Shown here: piece after piece, positions 1 to 7,062 of the stretch
Position numbering within the stretch: position 1 is the stretch's first letter
How the letters are laid out: every line of letters starts with the position of its first letter
Assembly (NCBI RefSeq): GCF_951793255.1
Contig: NZ_OX636706.1
Span: 1,773,001-1,837,000 of the forward strand
Source: Desulfovibrio piger
GTDB lineage: Bacteria; Desulfobacterota; Desulfovibrionia; Desulfovibrionales; Desulfovibrionaceae
Direction: 5' to 3'
Length of the DNA: 64,000 bases
Notes under the pieces: generated by a model
Told to the model about the DNA's origin: nothing
What the model saw: the letters and a program-made list of their open reading frames with translations, nothing else
Database searches by the model: none
Program-made: the position numbers and the translations under genes

Positions 1-361
1 TGTCACGCAGGCGATCCCCGGCCTCACGATGCCAGCCTTCATTATAGCGGCCGTCGTAGCGACCGTCGTAACGGTCGTCATAACGGTCACGGTAATCATA
101 GTTGCGGGAGGGGCGGGAATGGCGACGCGAGGGACGGCTGCGGCGGCTGCGTCTGGAGTAGCGGCTGCGCCGGGAATAATGGCTGCCGTGGGAAGAACGT
201 CTGCGCCGCCGGTGCGAGGGCCGGGAGTGGGCCTCGGCTTCATTGACGCAGAGCAGGACCGGCGTGGCATAGAGCAGACCCGTGGCGACCAGACCGGCCA
301 GGAAGGAACGGCGCTTGTTGCGGAGGCTGTCTTCGGAAGGGGCGGACGATTCTGTCTTCAT
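1..361 (-). CDS. Arg-rich secreted protein with twin-arginine signal (partial)
   Basis: Unknown function. The start codon is at 361-359, preceded by GGGAGG, and the frame runs off the left edge, so the C-terminus is missing. Residues 14-44 form a Tat-like signal: RNKRRSFLAG carries the RR-x-F-L motif, followed by a hydrophobic stretch and a likely AEA cleavage site before H45. The mature part is unusually basic (runs of HRRRRRSS, SRRSRYSRRSR) and then becomes a Tyr/Asp/Arg repeat (RYDDRYDGRYDGRY). Such composition suggests a nucleic-acid or polyanion-binding or cell-surface protein, but this is inference. Export by Tat is supported by the motif only. Confidence 0.6.
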   Translation of the reverse strand, partial: MKTESSAPSEDSLRNKRRSFLAGLVATGLLYATPVLLCVNEAEAHSRPSHRRRRRSSHGSHYSRRSRYSRRSRRSRPSRRHSRPSRNYDYRDRYDDRYDGRYDGRYNEGWHREAGDRLRD

Positions 362-713
362 AATGCCCTCCTGCCCGGGAGCGGGTCAGGTAAAAGTATC
401 CTGAATAGCAGACGAAAAACGGTCTGTCGGAGATTGTGCCAGCAAAGCGGGGTCTTGCCAAGGGGGCTCCGCAAGTCTGGCGGAGCCAGTCTGCTGCGTC
501 AGGCATGAGCAAAGCGTCAGGGCGTGGCATGGCCGTACGCCCTGTGCCGGCGTTTTTTCGGCAGGGCATCGTCCGCCAAAGGATGCGGCTTTGCAGGGCA
601 TCCTTCCGGTCTGCTTCCATGTGCCGCTGCCGGCGGGTTGCCGGACATGTCGCGGTGGCCCCGCTGCGGACTGCGTCCCCGGCAGGCGCGTCACGGCACG
701 GGGCGGCATGCCG
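362..713. other. Intergenic region, no gene recognised
   Basis: About 350 bases between the 5' end of the Tat-signal gene and the 3' end of the symporter. Open frames here are GC-bias artefacts without recognisable domains or ribosome binding sites. It presumably holds the promoter of the leftward gene; I see no convincing terminator or palindrome. Confidence 0.5.
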
Positions 714-2150
714 TCAGCAGGCCTGTTGCCGGGTCCGGGCCAGAAAGGCGTCGGCCTTGTGGTATTCCGGCTCATCCAGCAGGCTGGTCACGGTAAAGAC
801 CAGCAGGGAGAGGCAGACGCCCAGGATCACCTGCAGGGCCGACTGCTGCTCCCAGAAGGCGGGCAAGGGCATCCCCAGGAAGATGGCCAGATTGTACAGG
901 CAGTAGGCCAGGCCGCAGAGCATGGAGCACAGGGCGCCCCTGCTGGTGCCGCGCCGCCAGAAAAAGGCCAGGACAAGCGGTACGAACACGCCGGTGGTGA
1001 TGATGTCCGAGGCTATCCAGGTGATCTCGAAGATGGAACGGATGCGCAGGGAGATGAGGATGCCCACGGCCACGATGACCAGCGTGGCCAGCCGGGACAG
1101 GCGCAAGCGGGTCTTTTCGTCGTAGCTGCCGGGGAGCAGGTCCATGACCAGGGTCATGGCGCCGGTGTTGATGAGGGAGTCCATGGTGGACATGATGGCC
1201 GCCGAGATGCCCACGAAGACCACCGCCGCCAGCAGGGGCGACATGGAGCTTTCCACCAGGGCGGTGACCACGCCGCCCTTGGGCAGGGTATCGAACAGGA
1301 CGATGCCCGCCATGCCGGTAAGGACCACGATCAGGTACAGCGGGATGTAGACGAAGAAGCTCATGACCGTCATGCGCCGGGCGTCCCGCGTGTCGCGTGT
1401 GGCCGAGATGCGCTGCCAGACATTGGCCTGGATCATCCACGAGCAGCCGACGGTGATGACGTACATCAGGTACTTGGGGGCGCCTGCGGTCAGGCTCATG
1501 AATTCCGGCCTGCCGCTGCGGGCCGCCGCCTCCGCGATGGGGCCCAGGCCGCCGCATTCCTGCATGGCCACCACGAAGACGGCCAGGGCGGACAGGAGCA
1601 GCAGCAGGAACTGGATGATGTCCGTGAGCACCACGCCGCGAAAGCCCCCGAACATGGAATAGACCAGCACGATGAGCGTCCCGGCCAGCACGCCGCCCTC
1701 ATAGCCCATGCCGAGGAAGGTCCCGAAAAAATCCCCCACGGCCACCATCTGCGAGGCAGCGGAGAACAGCATGAAAAACAGGATCATCAGCGCCAGCAGC
1801 CGCGCCACGGGGCGGGAATAGCGGGCCTCCATCATGGCCCCCTGGGTCAGATAGCCCACGCTGCGGATGGCCCGTGCCCCCAGGCCCATGAGCAGGGTGG
1901 CCACCAGCACGGGCACGCCGTAGTACCAGAAGGCCCCCATGCCGTCGGCAAAGGCCAGATCCGCCGTGGACAGGGCCGAGCCCCCGCCCCACCATGAGGC
2001 GATGAAGGTGATGGACAGGGCCCAGAACGGCAGGCTGCGCCCGGCAAAGAAATAGTCTTCCACGTCGCTGTTCTTTTTTTCTTTGAGGACGACCAGCAAC
2101 AGGATGGCAAAATAGAGGACGAGCCCGATAAGGGAAGCGGTCTTGAGCAT
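714..2150 (-). CDS. Sodium:solute symporter (SSF family)
   Basis: A 478-residue polytopic inner-membrane protein, predicted to couple Na+ influx to uptake of an organic solute. The N-terminus has the SSF look: a first hydrophobic helix, then EDYFFAGRSLPFW and a WWGGGSALSTAD stretch corresponding to TM2, and later YSMFGGFRGVVLTDIIQ, typical of SSF helices 5-6. Length and roughly 13 hydrophobic segments fit the family. The substrate cannot be told from sequence. It lies 48 bases downstream of a marR gene on the same strand, so it is probably co-transcribed with and controlled by it through the operator at 2666-2685. Start chosen with GGAAT eight bases upstream. Confidence 0.85.
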   Translation of the reverse strand: MLKTASLIGLVLYFAILLLVVLKEKKNSDVEDYFFAGRSLPFWALSITFIASWWGGGSALSTADLAFADGMGAFWYYGVPVLVATLLMGLGARAIRSVGYLTQGAMMEARYSRPVARLLALMILFFMLFSAASQMVAVGDFFGTFLGMGYEGGVLAGTLIVLVYSMFGGFRGVVLTDIIQFLLLLLSALAVFVVAMQECGGLGPIAEAAARSGRPEFMSLTAGAPKYLMYVITVGCSWMIQANVWQRISATRDTRDARRMTVMSFFVYIPLYLIVVLTGMAGIVLFDTLPKGGVVTALVESSMSPLLAAVVFVGISAAIMSTMDSLINTGAMTLVMDLLPGSYDEKTRLRLSRLATLVIVAVGILISLRIRSIFEITWIASDIITTGVFVPLVLAFFWRRGTSRGALCSMLCGLAYCLYNLAIFLGMPLPAFWEQQSALQVILGVCLSLLVFTVTSLLDEPEYHKADAFLARTRQQAC

Positions 2151-2198
2151 GGGGATTCCGCGAATGGCTGAAAGTGGCGGGGCGTTGGGGACAGAGGA

Positions 2199-2636
2199 TC
2201 AGCGGGCCAGATTGCGCAGGAGGCTGTCCAGCACAGCCATGCAGGCGGCCTGATCCGCGGGCGGGACGTCCTGCCAGAGCCTGCGGTGCAGTGCCGTGGA
2301 GATGTCCGTCTGGACATGGCGCAGGGCCTCGCCCCTGTCGCTCAGGGACACGAGCTGCACCCGGGCGTCCTGCGGCGAGGGACGGCGCCGGCAGTAGCCG
2401 CGCTCCTGCAGGGTATCCACCAGGCCCGTGACCGTGTTTTTTTTGCGGCCTATGCGCCGGGCCAGCGTGCTCATGGGCTGGGGGGATTCCTCGAACAGTG
2501 CATGGAGCACGGCCCCGTGGGCGGGCAGCAGATCGGTGATGCCGCGCCGGGCAAGTTCGTCGCAGATATGCTGGTTGGCCCGTTCCCGGATACGGGAAAG
2601 CAGGTCGATGATGTCATCAGGTGAGGTGGCAGGCAT
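2199..2636 (-). CDS. MarR family transcriptional regulator
   Basis: A 145-residue winged helix-turn-helix regulator. Residues about 50-105 contain the DNA-binding region (MSTLARRIGRKKNTVTGLVD as the HTH) and the wing DARVQLVSLSDRG, diagnostic of MarR. Flanking helices form the usual dimerisation region. The start is preceded by GGAGG. A perfect 8-bp inverted repeat 30 bases upstream of the start (2666-2685) is the likely operator, so autorepression and control of the downstream symporter gene are inferred. Ligand unknown; such pairs usually respond to the transported compound or a related aromatic molecule. Confidence 0.9.
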   Translation of the reverse strand: MPATSPDDIIDLLSRIRERANQHICDELARRGITDLLPAHGAVLHALFEESPQPMSTLARRIGRKKNTVTGLVDTLQERGYCRRRPSPQDARVQLVSLSDRGEALRHVQTDISTALHRRLWQDVPPADQAACMAVLDSLLRNLAR

Positions 2637-2665
2637 GGGGCCTCCGTGCAGGAATTCGGGCGTTT

Positions 2666-2685
2666 TTAGTTCGTGGGCGAACTAA
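2666..2685. promoter_or_regulatory. MarR operator palindrome
   Basis: TTAGTTCGTGGGCGAACTAA: perfect 8-bp arms with a 4-base spacer, directly upstream of the marR start. The size and AT-edged arms match MarR-family operators. It would cover the promoter of the marR-symporter operon and is placed to repress leftward transcription. Binding itself is inferred. Confidence 0.75.
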
Positions 2686-2793
2686 TGTCAACGGAAGAAG
2701 GGCAGCCGTCAGAGCTGCCCGATGGAATGCATCCCTTTCTTTTCCATTTTATGGAGCGGACAAGCGTGATAACAGGCAAAAAAGGAGGTCCTC

Positions 2794-2988
2794 ATGGATA
2801 GGAACAGGCCTGTGTTTCCCTGTCCGCATTGCGGTTCCCGCCACACGACGCTGAGCCGGGCAAGCCTGTCTTTTTTGCCGGAGTGGCTGCGCCGTCTGTT
2901 GCCCGTATCCGGGACCTGTCCTGCGCAGGGCAGGATCATCCTCGCTTGCAAGGATTGCGGGAAAAGGTTCGTCATGTATATCATGTAG
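2794..2988 (+). CDS. Small zinc-ribbon protein
   Basis: A 64-residue protein with a very strong ribosome binding site (AAAGGAGGT). It has CPHCGSRH near the N-terminus (residues 8-15) and CKDCGKRF near the C-terminus, two CxxC knuckles that should bind one zinc. The middle is hydrophobic (LSFLPEWLRRLLP). It ends 16 bases before the NERD helicase gene and is probably co-transcribed with it. No specific function is recognised; similar tiny zinc ribbons occur as orphan genes in Desulfovibrio genomes. A nucleic-acid-binding accessory to the helicase is possible but unproven. Confidence 0.65.
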   Translation: MDRNRPVFPCPHCGSRHTTLSRASLSFLPEWLRRLLPVSGTCPAQGRIILACKDCGKRFVMYIM

Positions 2989-3004
2989 GGGGAGGGCCCC
3001 TGCC

Positions 3005-4792
3005 ATGGCGACCATGTTTCCTGCTGATGTGACGTCGTTCCTGACGACCGGCGAAGAGGCAACGTACAGTTTCCTGCAACGCACGGCCCGGCCGGACGGC
3101 AAATTCCTGTGCTGGTACGCGCCGGACATCGAAGAGCGCGAGCCGGACTTCATCCTGCTGTCGCCCGATTGCGGCCTGGTGGTGCTGGAGGTCAAGGACT
3201 GGCTCATCGACCAGCTGCTGGAAGTGGACGGCAAAAGCGTGCTCCTGTCGGTCAACGGCCGGGAGGAGCGGCGCAAGCAGCCTTTGGCCCAGGCGCGGGA
3301 ATATGTGGGCAGCCTGCTCACCCTGTTGAACAAGCACGCGCCCCGCATGGCGGACGGCAAGCCTTTGCTGCCCTGTCCCGTCACCGGCGGGGCCGTGTTG
3401 CCGCATATCAGCCGTGAGGAATTCCGGGCGGCCGGTCTGGGCGAGGTCATGGAGGAGGGCCGGATCATCTTCTGGGATGAACTGCACGAGGAGTCCCCGC
3501 TGCGCCGGGATGCCTCGGGCCGCAGTTTCGCGTGCTGGCTCGCGGAGCATTTCCCGCCCCTGTTCCCCTTCCAGCTATCGGGTTCCCAGATCGACTGGCT
3601 GCGGGCCCGGATCTTCCCCGTGGTGCGGCTGGAACTGCCCGTACGCGGCGGGACGCATGCCTCGGCCCAGGACGAGACCATCCGAGCTCTGGACCGCGAC
3701 CAGGAAAATCTGGCACGCGGCATGGGCGCCGGGAAACAGCTCATCATCGGGCCGTCCGGCAGCGGCAAGACGCTCATCCTGGCGCATCAGGCCTGGAACC
3801 TGCCGCGGGTGGACAAAAAGATCCGCCGTGTGCTGGTGACCTGCTTCAATCTTTCACTGGTGGGCTACATCCGCCGCTTGCTGGCCCGCAAGGGCGCCAG
3901 CCTTGGCCCGGACGGGGTGGAGGTGGTGCCGTTCTACACTATTTGTGAGCGTATCCTGGGCGAACCGCTGACCCATGCCGAGGAGAGCGAGTATTACAAC
4001 ATCATCGTGCAGGAGGCACAGGAGCGCCTGCAAGGGGAGCATCCGCTCAAAGGGCACTGGGATGCCATCCTGGTCGATGAGGGGCAGGATTTTTCCCCGG
4101 AGATGGCGCACGTCCTGCTGGCCCTGCTGCCGCCGCATGGGGTGCTGACCGTGGCCCAGGACGAACAGCAATGCCTGTACCAGCCGGAGGACAGCGGCTG
4201 GGAGAAAATGGGCATCGCCGGTCTGCGGCTGCGCCGTCTGCAACGCCAGTACCGCAACACACGGGCCATCGCCCGGATGGCCTTGCGTCTGCTGCCGGAA
4301 GATGAGCCCGTGCCGGAGCTGGCAGGCGCGGAAGGGGAAGCGCCCTGCTGGCTGCAAAGCGCCGATGCGCCTGCGCTGGTGCGCGATGTGGCGGATGCCG
4401 TGGCCACTCTGGTACGGGAGGGTGTGCCCATGAGCGAGATAGCGATCCTCTACGCCCATTCCCGCATGGAAGGGCTGGCGTCCAGCCTGCCGGAAAGCCT
4501 GCTGGAAGCGGTGGAGGCCCGGGGCGTCATGGCCCGCTGGGTGGCCCGGGATACGACCAGCAAGCGCTATTTCGACATCACCACGGACAGCGTCTGCATT
4601 TCCACCATCCACAGCGCCAAAGGTCTGGATTTTTCCCATGTCTTCCTGCTGGGCATGGATCGCCTCCAGCCGGAGAAGCCCCGCCAGCGGCGTCTGGCCT
4701 ATGTGGGGATGACGCGCGCCCGGGAGCATCTGACGCTGGCTATTTGCGGCCGGGAAGGGCTCGTCCCCTTGCTGGCAGCGGCAGAGCGGTAG
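3005..4792 (+). CDS. NERD-domain superfamily I (UvrD-like) helicase
   Basis: A 595-residue protein joining a nuclease-related domain to an SF1 helicase. NERD core: PDFILLSPDCGLVVLEVKDW, about residues 47-66, containing the D...ExK nuclease signature. Helicase motifs: Walker A GPSGSGKT (about 249-256), motif II VDEGQDF (about 357-363), motif III VAQDEQQCLYQ, motif IV QRQYRNTRAIARMA, motif V ISTIHSAKGLDFSHVFLLG (about 536), motif VI YVGMTRARE (about 566). It should act on DNA as an ATP-dependent translocase, perhaps with endonuclease activity. NERD-SF1 proteins are often found near defence genes; this one lies beside a CRISPR/phage island, so a defence role is possible but not shown. Confidence 0.8.
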   Translation: MATMFPADVTSFLTTGEEATYSFLQRTARPDGKFLCWYAPDIEEREPDFILLSPDCGLVVLEVKDWLIDQLLEVDGKSVLLSVNGREERRKQPLAQAREYVGSLLTLLNKHAPRMADGKPLLPCPVTGGAVLPHISREEFRAAGLGEVMEEGRIIFWDELHEESPLRRDASGRSFACWLAEHFPPLFPFQLSGSQIDWLRARIFPVVRLELPVRGGTHASAQDETIRALDRDQENLARGMGAGKQLIIGPSGSGKTLILAHQAWNLPRVDKKIRRVLVTCFNLSLVGYIRRLLARKGASLGPDGVEVVPFYTICERILGEPLTHAEESEYYNIIVQEAQERLQGEHPLKGHWDAILVDEGQDFSPEMAHVLLALLPPHGVLTVAQDEQQCLYQPEDSGWEKMGIAGLRLRRLQRQYRNTRAIARMALRLLPEDEPVPELAGAEGEAPCWLQSADAPALVRDVADAVATLVREGVPMSEIAILYAHSRMEGLASSLPESLLEAVEARGVMARWVARDTTSKRYFDITTDSVCISTIHSAKGLDFSHVFLLGMDRLQPEKPRQRRLAYVGMTRAREHLTLAICGREGLVPLLAAAER

Positions 4793-4871
4793 CCGCTTGA
4801 GAGCCGTCTGCTGTCCTTCATATGCTGAGGCAGGAGAGCTGGCCGGTGAAAAGCCCCCTGTGCGAAAGCCC

Positions 4872-4900
4872 TTGCCAAGCGGTCAGGATTCATCTAAAAG
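4872..4900 (+). promoter_or_regulatory. Candidate sigma-70 promoter of tRNA-Thr
   Basis: TTGCCA (4872-4877) and TAAAAG (4895-4900) are separated by 17 bases and end 9 bases before the tRNA 5' end, the expected spacing for a tRNA promoter. Prediction by eye only. Confidence 0.45.
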
Positions 4901-4909
4901 AGGAGAGAT

Positions 4910-4985
4910 GCTGGTGTGGCTCAATCGGTAGAGCAGCTGATTTGTAATCTGCAGGTTATGGGTTCAAGTCCCTTCACCAGCTCCA
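4910..4985 (+). tRNA. tRNA-Thr (anticodon TGT), CCA encoded
   Basis: Cloverleaf: acceptor GCTGGTG/CACCAGC with discriminator T and encoded CCA at 4983-4985; D arm GCTC...GAGC; anticodon loop TTTGTAA giving TGT; T loop TTCAAGT. It should read ACA threonine codons. Two stems are imperfect: the anticodon stem GCTGA/TCTGC has a central T-T opposition, and the T stem ATGGG/CCCTT has another T-T opposition. A strong terminator follows 9 bases downstream, so it is probably a single-gene transcript. It flanks the phage/CRISPR island on the left, but I found no second copy of its 3' end to mark an attachment site. Confidence 0.92.
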
Positions 4986-4994
4986 GGAAAAAGC

Positions 4995-5036
4995 AAAAAG
5001 CCCTTACGGAAAACTCCGTGAGGGCTTTTTTGTTTT
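4995..5036 (+). terminator. Rho-independent terminator of tRNA-Thr
   Basis: A 16-bp stem (4995-5010 pairing with 5015-5030, one G-T wobble), 4-base loop, then a T run to 5036. Nine bases after the tRNA CCA end. A-rich on the other side, so it may also stop leftward transcription. Confidence 0.9.
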
Positions 5037-5135
5037 AGGCCAGCTTTCGGGTACTTTTTTGCAGGGAGCTTCAAGTCATGTATCCGCAACGGAGCGTCAT
5101 GACATGCGGGCTTGCAACTGCGCTCGAGCCTCCCC

Positions 5136-5166
5136 ATTTCAATCACGCACCTGTGAGGGGTGCGAT
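5136..5166 (-). CRISPR. Solitary degenerate type I-C CRISPR repeat (array terminus)
   Basis: Read on the minus strand this 31-mer begins ATCGCACCCC and ends GCGTGATTGAAAT. It has the type I-C layout: a GTCGC-like start, a GCACC/GGTGC hairpin, and the ATTGAAA(C) 3' handle cut by Cas5d. Compared with a canonical 32-mer it lacks one G before ATTGAAA and ends in T not C, as leader-distal terminal repeats often do. Orientation matches the leftward cas genes at 13310-17372. No second repeat or spacer is present on either side; the phage end starts within four bases to its right. It is therefore the last repeat of a lost array. Confidence 0.72.
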
Positions 5167-5169
5167 CGG

Positions 5170-5225
5170 TGCATCAATAAGTTTGCGGCGCTATTGGCAG
5201 CAATTTGCGCGCGTATTGGCAGCAG
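5170..5225 (+). repeat. Mu-like phage end with two tandem 22-bp transposase-site-like repeats
   Basis: Starting TGCATCAATAAG, it holds two adjacent 22-base units (5182-5203 and 5204-5225). Both begin TTTGCG and share TATTGGCAGCA (5192-5202 and 5214-5224); 17 of 22 positions match. Adjacent 22-bp sites are how MuA binding sites R1 and R2 are arranged at the right end of phage Mu, and the terminal TG dinucleotide also fits. The mom-like gene ends about 97 bases inside this end, a similar arrangement to Mu. The exact terminal base is inferred. Confidence 0.55.
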
Positions 5226-5238
5226 AAAAGCAAAAAGC

Positions 5239-5260
5239 AAGGCGGGAGAAATCCCGCCTT
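5239..5260. terminator. Bidirectional terminator at the 3' end of mom
   Basis: Perfect 9-bp stem (5239-5247 with 5252-5260), GAAA loop, T run on the right and A run on the left. It lies 6 bases beyond the mom stop codon and would stop leftward mom transcription as well as rightward read-through. Confidence 0.88.
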
Positions 5261-5266
5261 TTTTTG

Positions 5267-6001
5267 TTAGTCCGGTTGTCGTTTGGGGTATGGAAGTATC
5301 GGCATACGCAGGCGCTTGATCCAGTCCGTTTTCAGGAAGCGGACATAGCGGAACTGTCGCAGCTTGTGCAGCTTTGCCCGGTCCAAATTGGCCCGCAGGT
5401 ATGCTCCACGCTTGCCGCTCTTGAGGTGGGCCGTTACCAGCAATTTATGGTAGATCTCGCCGTCCAACTCGAAAAACGGGCTCTCGTGGAATCCCAGGTA
5501 GAGGAATGAACATGCCTGATAGACCACGCCCAGGCCCTGGCAGCGTTCGTCCGCATAGGACTGTACCCAGGCCACGGACGGGCAGGCGCGACGGATGTAT
5601 TTCAAGCTGTAGCTGATCGCCCGGCTCTCGCTGTTGCGCGGCGCATCGTCCGACAGCCACATGCGGTTGAGCTCCATATATTGGCCCTGCACGGTGCCTT
5701 CCACAATCTTGCCAGCTCTGGCCGGATTGAGGGCATAGCCCCATTGCAGGACGCCAACGAACGCTCCCTCGCGGTAAACGCCCAGGTGCAGGTAGCTGTT
5801 GTTGACTACGCGGTGGCTGTAGTGGTGTTCGATGATGACGGCGCGGGCCGTGGCACAAGGGATCTGGGCCACATAGAAGTCGGCCGTGCCGAAGCCCTGC
5901 GGCCCTGTTGCCCCCATGATGTAGCCGGGCGGCCCGGCCAGGGGCGGCAGCCAGTCGCTCAGGACCGGCGGATGATATGGTCGTCTGCGTTTTGCGGCCA
6001 C
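5267..6001 (-). CDS. mom: Mom-family adenine hypermodification protein
   Basis: A 244-residue protein of the phage Mu Mom type, which converts DNA adenine to N6-methylcarbamoyl-adenine and protects phage DNA from restriction. Family-like blocks: IIEHHYSHRVVNNSYLHLGV (about 57-76), YMELNRMWLSDDAPRNSESR (about 108-127) and VQSYADERCQGLGVVYQA (about 146-163), in a GNAT-like fold. A GTG start at 6001 is chosen because GGAGGC precedes it; an ATG 28 codons in is an alternative without a good site. As in Mu it is the last gene before the phage end. Its upstream com gene is deleted apart from a 3' scrap, so Com-dependent translation may be lost. A terminator follows at once. Confidence 0.82.
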   Translation of the reverse strand: MAAKRRRPYHPPVLSDWLPPLAGPPGYIMGATGPQGFGTADFYVAQIPCATARAVIIEHHYSHRVVNNSYLHLGVYREGAFVGVLQWGYALNPARAGKIVEGTVQGQYMELNRMWLSDDAPRNSESRAISYSLKYIRRACPSVAWVQSYADERCQGLGVVYQACSFLYLGFHESPFFELDGEIYHKLLVTAHLKSGKRGAYLRANLDRAKLHKLRQFRYVRFLKTDWIKRLRMPILPYPKRQPD

Positions 6002-6057
6002 GGTGCCTCCACAGGAGAGGCTCCACGGCCTGCATGATCGGGGCGCGTGGCCCGCAG
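6002..6057 (-). pseudogene. 3' remnant of com fused to the mom leader
   Basis: On the minus strand 6057-6040 is identical over 18 bases to the 3' part of the intact com at 11510-11527 (CTGCGGGCCACGCGCCCC). In the right copy this follows GAGTATCCGCC after 193 bases that hold the com start and zinc knuckles; here GAGTATCCGCC (6068-6058) abuts it directly. So com has been removed by a clean 193-bp deletion, leaving its tail overlapping the mom start region. In Mu, com overlaps mom and its product opens the mom start site; the overlap is kept here but the protein is gone. Confidence 0.65.
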
Positions 6058-6151
6058 GGCGGATACTCCGCACGGGATTCCCCTTCCCGTGTGGGGCCGT
6101 GGCGGGCTTGTCAGGCCCGTCGGTGGGGGCGTTGCAGCGCCCCCGCCACTG

Positions 6152-7042
6152 TCAAATCTTGTCGAGTTTCAGTCCTGGCGCGGCGTTGACCGCTTTTTTC
6201 CGCAGCCTGTAGCGTGTGTGCTGATAGACACGCAGCAGCATGGTCGGGTCAGCATGGCCCATGACCTCCGCCACCGCTTTCACGTCCGCGCCATGCTCAA
6301 GGGCTTCCGTGGGCATGGCATGGCGCAGGCTATAGGGCGTTATGCGCCGCGTGATGCCCGCCGTTTTTCGGGCCTGATGCCAGGCATGGCCTATGCAGCG
6401 CACAGGGCGGCCCTGCCAGTGGATGACCCACGGGCAGCCCTGTTTCTCGTCTTCCTCTTTCCACGCCCGCAGCAGGGGCAGGATGTCGTCCCGGATGGGG
6501 ACGATCCTACTGTCATCCCGCGAGCCCTTGGCAGCGTTGGGCATCCTCATATAGCCCGCCGCCAGATCCACATCCGCCCATGCAAGCCGAAAAAGCTCGC
6601 TGGGGCCGATACGCGGCCCGGCCGCCATGCCTAGGACGATCACACGCCGGATATGCGGCGCGGCTACCTTACACATGCGCGCAGCCTCGGCCCGCGTGGG
6701 CGGATCGATGCGCCGTGCCCTGGGGCGGTGCAGCCGGAAACCCGCCAGAGGCGACGCGGGCAGGCGGCCCGTCTCCACGGCCCAGGCCAGGACGGTACGC
6801 CACAGACGGACGCGGTGGTGCGCTGTGGTGGCCATGACGCCGCGCCCCCGCTGGACGGTCAAAAACTCCTGCATCTGGGCCGTGCCCACCCGGCGGGCCT
6901 GCCAGCCCCCGAACAGGGCCAGCAGCTGGTTGAGGTGATGCCGGGTACTGGTGCGGGTCACGTCCCGCGTGATCTGGTGGGCCAGATAGTCCTCTGCCAG
7001 TTGGCGGGCCGTCATGGTCGCCCGTTTGTGTTTTGTTGCCAT
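6152..7042 (-). CDS. Tyrosine recombinase (left copy)
   Basis: A 296-residue phage-type integrase/invertase. A SAM-like DNA-binding domain occupies about residues 10-105 and the catalytic domain follows: R144 in AAGPRIGPSELFRL, K172 in NAAKGSRDD, SLRH at 238-241 (R240, H241), H263 in VMGHADPTM, and nucleophile Y273 in RVYQHT. The box position usually occupied by a first histidine is Y237. Start 7042 is chosen with AAGGAGG just upstream. The right copy at 10326-11216 has the same length and differs at about a dozen residues. In Mu the equivalent position holds gin, a serine invertase that flips the fibre segment; here a tyrosine enzyme occupies it, so fibre switching is a reasonable guess, integration an alternative. 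Confidence 0.88.
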   Translation of the reverse strand: MATKHKRATMTARQLAEDYLAHQITRDVTRTSTRHHLNQLLALFGGWQARRVGTAQMQEFLTVQRGRGVMATTAHHRVRLWRTVLAWAVETGRLPASPLAGFRLHRPRARRIDPPTRAEAARMCKVAAPHIRRVIVLGMAAGPRIGPSELFRLAWADVDLAAGYMRMPNAAKGSRDDSRIVPIRDDILPLLRAWKEEDEKQGCPWVIHWQGRPVRCIGHAWHQARKTAGITRRITPYSLRHAMPTEALEHGADVKAVAEVMGHADPTMLLRVYQHTRYRLRKKAVNAAPGLKLDKI

Positions 7043-7062
7043 ATGACCTCCTTGTGGGAGGC

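Noticed and set aside
4910..4985. tRNA-Thr as the attachment site of an integrative island
   Set aside because: No second copy of the tRNA 3' end was seen at the right side of the island, and the phage end lies beyond a CRISPR repeat 150 bases away; Mu-like insertion fits better.
4995..5030. Palindrome near the tRNA as another CRISPR repeat
   Set aside because: It has no ATTGAAA handle and is followed by a T run, so it is a terminator.
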